A program made the translations under genes and the position numbers. 64,000 nt of DNA from Novosphingobium sp. CF614. GTDB lineage: Bacteria; Pseudomonadota; Alphaproteobacteria; Sphingomonadales; Sphingomonadaceae. Positions 62,554 to 64,000 of this stretch are shown piece after piece. The stretch is taken from positions 1 to 64,000 of the forward strand of contig NZ_FOOR01000018.1 in NCBI RefSeq assembly GCF_900113255.1, given 5' to 3'. The stretch's first letter is position 1. Each line of letters opens with the position of its first letter. The notes beneath the pieces were generated by a model. That model was not told the origin of the DNA and did not search any database. It saw nothing but the letters and a program-made list of their open reading frames with translations.

Positions 62554-63116
62554 CGCGCGATCCTGGCGGCGAGCAGCGCTTCGCCCGAAAGGGCATCGAT
62601 CTGCGCGTGGAGCCGCCGCACTTCGGCCGCGAGGCGCGCCTTGTCGGCACCGTCGATCAGCGTGACGTTGCGGTCCAGCGTTTCGATCAGGGTGGCATCG
62701 TCCTGCCCCAGGGCATCCCTGAACGCGCCGATGCGTCCGCCCAGCACGCTCATCAGCTTGCCGATGCGCTTGCCGACGACCAGGTCGCCCACGCCCGACT
62801 GGCGCAGCTGCCCGTCCATGTCGTCCACGAACAGTTCGGTCAGCCGCACCGAAGGCTCGATCAGGGAATCGTCGGTGGTCCCCCCCGGGGTGTGCTTGTC
62901 GCGTTCCATGCGCAGCATGACCAGCACCATGACCAGCGTCACCGCGTCGAAACGGCCGGACACGGTATCGGCCACGCCGCATTGGGCATACCACTGCTTC
63001 TCGCGCGCGATTTCCACCACGCGGTGCCAAAGCGGGCGGGCGGCGTCGCGGGTATCGGAGTGCCTGCCGAGCAGGCGGGAGATCAGGGACACGGGGGGCA
63101 GGAGCCTTTCGTTCAT
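62550..63116 (-). CDS. Ubiquinol-cytochrome c chaperone (CBP3 family)
   Basis: CBP3 family proteins help to assemble the cytochrome bc1 complex. The ATG at 63116 begins MNERLLPPVSLISRLLG and gives 188 residues. Parts of the family are WYAQCGVADTVSGRFDAVTL, VMVLVMLRMERD, LTELFVDDMDGQLRQSGVGD and VGKRIGKLMSVLGGRIGAF. The pairing with YceD downstream and divergent BamE upstream is common in sphingomonads. Confidence 0.88.
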   Translation of the reverse strand: MNERLLPPVSLISRLLGRHSDTRDAARPLWHRVVEIAREKQWYAQCGVADTVSGRFDAVTLVMVLVMLRMERDKHTPGGTTDDSLIEPSVRLTELFVDDMDGQLRQSGVGDLVVGKRIGKLMSVLGGRIGAFRDALGQDDATLIETLDRNVTLIDGADKARLAAEVRRLHAQIDALSGEALLAARIAR

Positions 63117-63302
63117 CACGAATTCAATCGGTGCAATACAGTCAGCTGCGCCAACGCCCATTGCGTGGGCGCTTGCGGGGCCTTAAGGCCAGTGGCGATA
63201 TATGGGTCGGACGCCCGCTGGCAATGGCCGGCAAGCATCCGCGGGGTTTTGGCCTCATGTTTTGGGCCCCATGCGTTGGGTCCGGTGGTTTGGAGTGTGG
63301 AA

Positions 63303-63791
63303 ATGCGCGAGGTTGGTCTCAAGATCAGGATGGCAGGCATGGCTGCGGCGCTTGCCGCGCTGGTCGGCGGCTGCTCGTCGATCCGCGATCACCGTGGCTA
63401 CCTCGTCGACCAGACCCTGCTCGATTCGGTCCAGCCGGGCATCGACAACCGCCTTTCGGTGGAAAAGACGCTCGGCCGGCCGACTTTCGTCAGCCAGTTC
63501 GGCCAGAAGGACTACTACTACGTCTCGCAGATCGTGAAGACGCCGCCCTTCGGCAAGCCGCGCACTTCGGAGCAGACCGTGCTGCGCGTGCGCTTCGACA
63601 CCGCCGACAATGTCGTCGCGGTCGACAAGCGCGGGATGGAGCAGGTCGCGCGGATCAGTCCGGAAGGTGACAAGACCCCGACGCTGGGCCGCCACCGCAG
63701 CCTGCTTCAGGACCTGTTCGGCAATATCGGCGCGGTCGGCGCCGGCGGCACCGGCACCGCGCCGAGCGGCCCGGGTCCGAACGGCAGCTGA
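63303..63791 (+). CDS. bamE: Outer-membrane assembly lipoprotein BamE
   Basis: BamE is a lipoprotein of the BAM complex, which inserts outer-membrane proteins such as the TBDRs in this window. The ATG at 63303 has GGAG seven bases upstream. The 162-residue protein has a lipobox (AALVGGCSS, Cys24), the SmpA/OmlA domain (DSVQPGIDNRLSVEKTLGRP, YYYVSQIVKTPPFGKP, TVLRVRFDTADNVVAVDK) and a Gly-rich tail. Confidence 0.92.
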   Translation: MREVGLKIRMAGMAAALAALVGGCSSIRDHRGYLVDQTLLDSVQPGIDNRLSVEKTLGRPTFVSQFGQKDYYYVSQIVKTPPFGKPRTSEQTVLRVRFDTADNVVAVDKRGMEQVARISPEGDKTPTLGRHRSLLQDLFGNIGAVGAGGTGTAPSGPGPNGS

Positions 63792-63873
63792 CAGTCGCAG
63801 TTGACAGGCGCGCCCGTGCCCGTTCGGGGCGGGCCTGCTTGAACCTTGCGGGCCGCGCCATATATCCCGCCCC

Positions 63874-64000
63874 ATGAACAGCAACGGGGCGAGCCACGGC
63901 CTGATCGAGTGGCACGGAACGACCATCGTCGGCGTCAGGAAGGGCGGCAAGACCGTCATCGCCGGGGACGGACAGGTTTCCATGGGCAATACCGTCATGA
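63874..64000 (+). CDS. hslV: ATP-dependent protease subunit HslV, 5' part
   Basis: The frame runs out of the window. The first 42 residues include a propeptide ([15 protein letters not shown]) followed by [20 protein letters not shown], which is the N-terminal threonine protease start of HslV. Cleavage after the Gly would expose the catalytic Thr. It forms the peptidase of the HslUV (ClpYQ) complex; hslU would be expected downstream outside the window. Confidence 0.93.
   Translation, partial: MNSNGASHGLIEWHGTTIVGVRKGGKTVIAGDGQVSMGNTVM

Overview
The window looks like a chromosomal segment of an alphaproteobacterium of the order Sphingomonadales (Sphingomonas, Novosphingobium or Sphingobium type). 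The evidence is the high GC content, the NepR-EcfG-PhyR general stress response core, the many TonB-dependent receptors (TBDRs), the mdh/sucD/odhA/odhB/lpd block and the order bamE then hslV. No rRNA, tRNA, CRISPR array or complete mobile element was seen.

Positions 1-2760 carry a methyltransferase and a multiply broken IS630-family transposase. Positions 2887-12198 are the most striking part: one strand encodes an ECF sigma factor, a FecR-like anti-sigma regulator, a TBDR with an N-terminal signalling (STN) domain and heme-receptor-like motifs, a hemophilin-like Slam substrate with a Sec signal peptide and no lipobox, a Slam outer-membrane translocon, a heme oxygenase, a YbaN/DUF454 protein and a TonB. 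Read together this is a complete heme-acquisition pathway: export of a hemophore by Slam, capture, TonB-driven uptake, heme cleavage in the cytoplasm, and self-induction through sigma/FecR/STN signalling as in Has and Fec systems.

Positions 12255-25948 hold three more iron-uptake modules: a TBDR with a PepSY membrane protein, a TBDR with a small membrane protein and a PepSY protein, and a second FecI/FecR/STN-TBDR/TonB set. Six Fur-box-like sites of 7-1-7 type, several matching TGCGA-N5-TCGCA, sit in front of these units.

Positions 26234-30726 have a secreted prolyl oligopeptidase, two tandem paralogous exported proteins and an exported TonB-C-like protein. Positions 30811-39354 are the TCA block lpd, odhB, odhA, sucD, vapC, vapB, mdh (all minus strand), with a VapBC toxin-antitoxin pair between mdh and sucD and no sucC. 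Positions 39857-53506 are mostly housekeeping: a SleB-type hydrolase, an M16 metallopeptidase lipoprotein, clpB, arylamine N-acetyltransferase, malQ and pgm.

Positions 53640-61857 are a general stress response region: a membrane-anchored LuxR-type HTH protein, ecfG, nepR, a divergent CHASE/HWE kinase, phyR, a candidate GsrN-like small RNA, a second EcfG-type sigma factor, a single-domain response regulator, and pyridoxamine-oxidase-like and hemerythrin-like proteins. Exact GGAAC-N16/17-CGTT promoters precede the small RNA, the second sigma gene and the oxidase-like gene. The window ends with a YceD/DUF177 protein, a CBP3-type chaperone, bamE and the start of hslV.

Five copies of one intergenic repeat, at least two with terminal inverted repeats like a MITE, lie between 29.8 and 54.4 kb. 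Sites, boxes and family assignments are read by eye; no database search was run.
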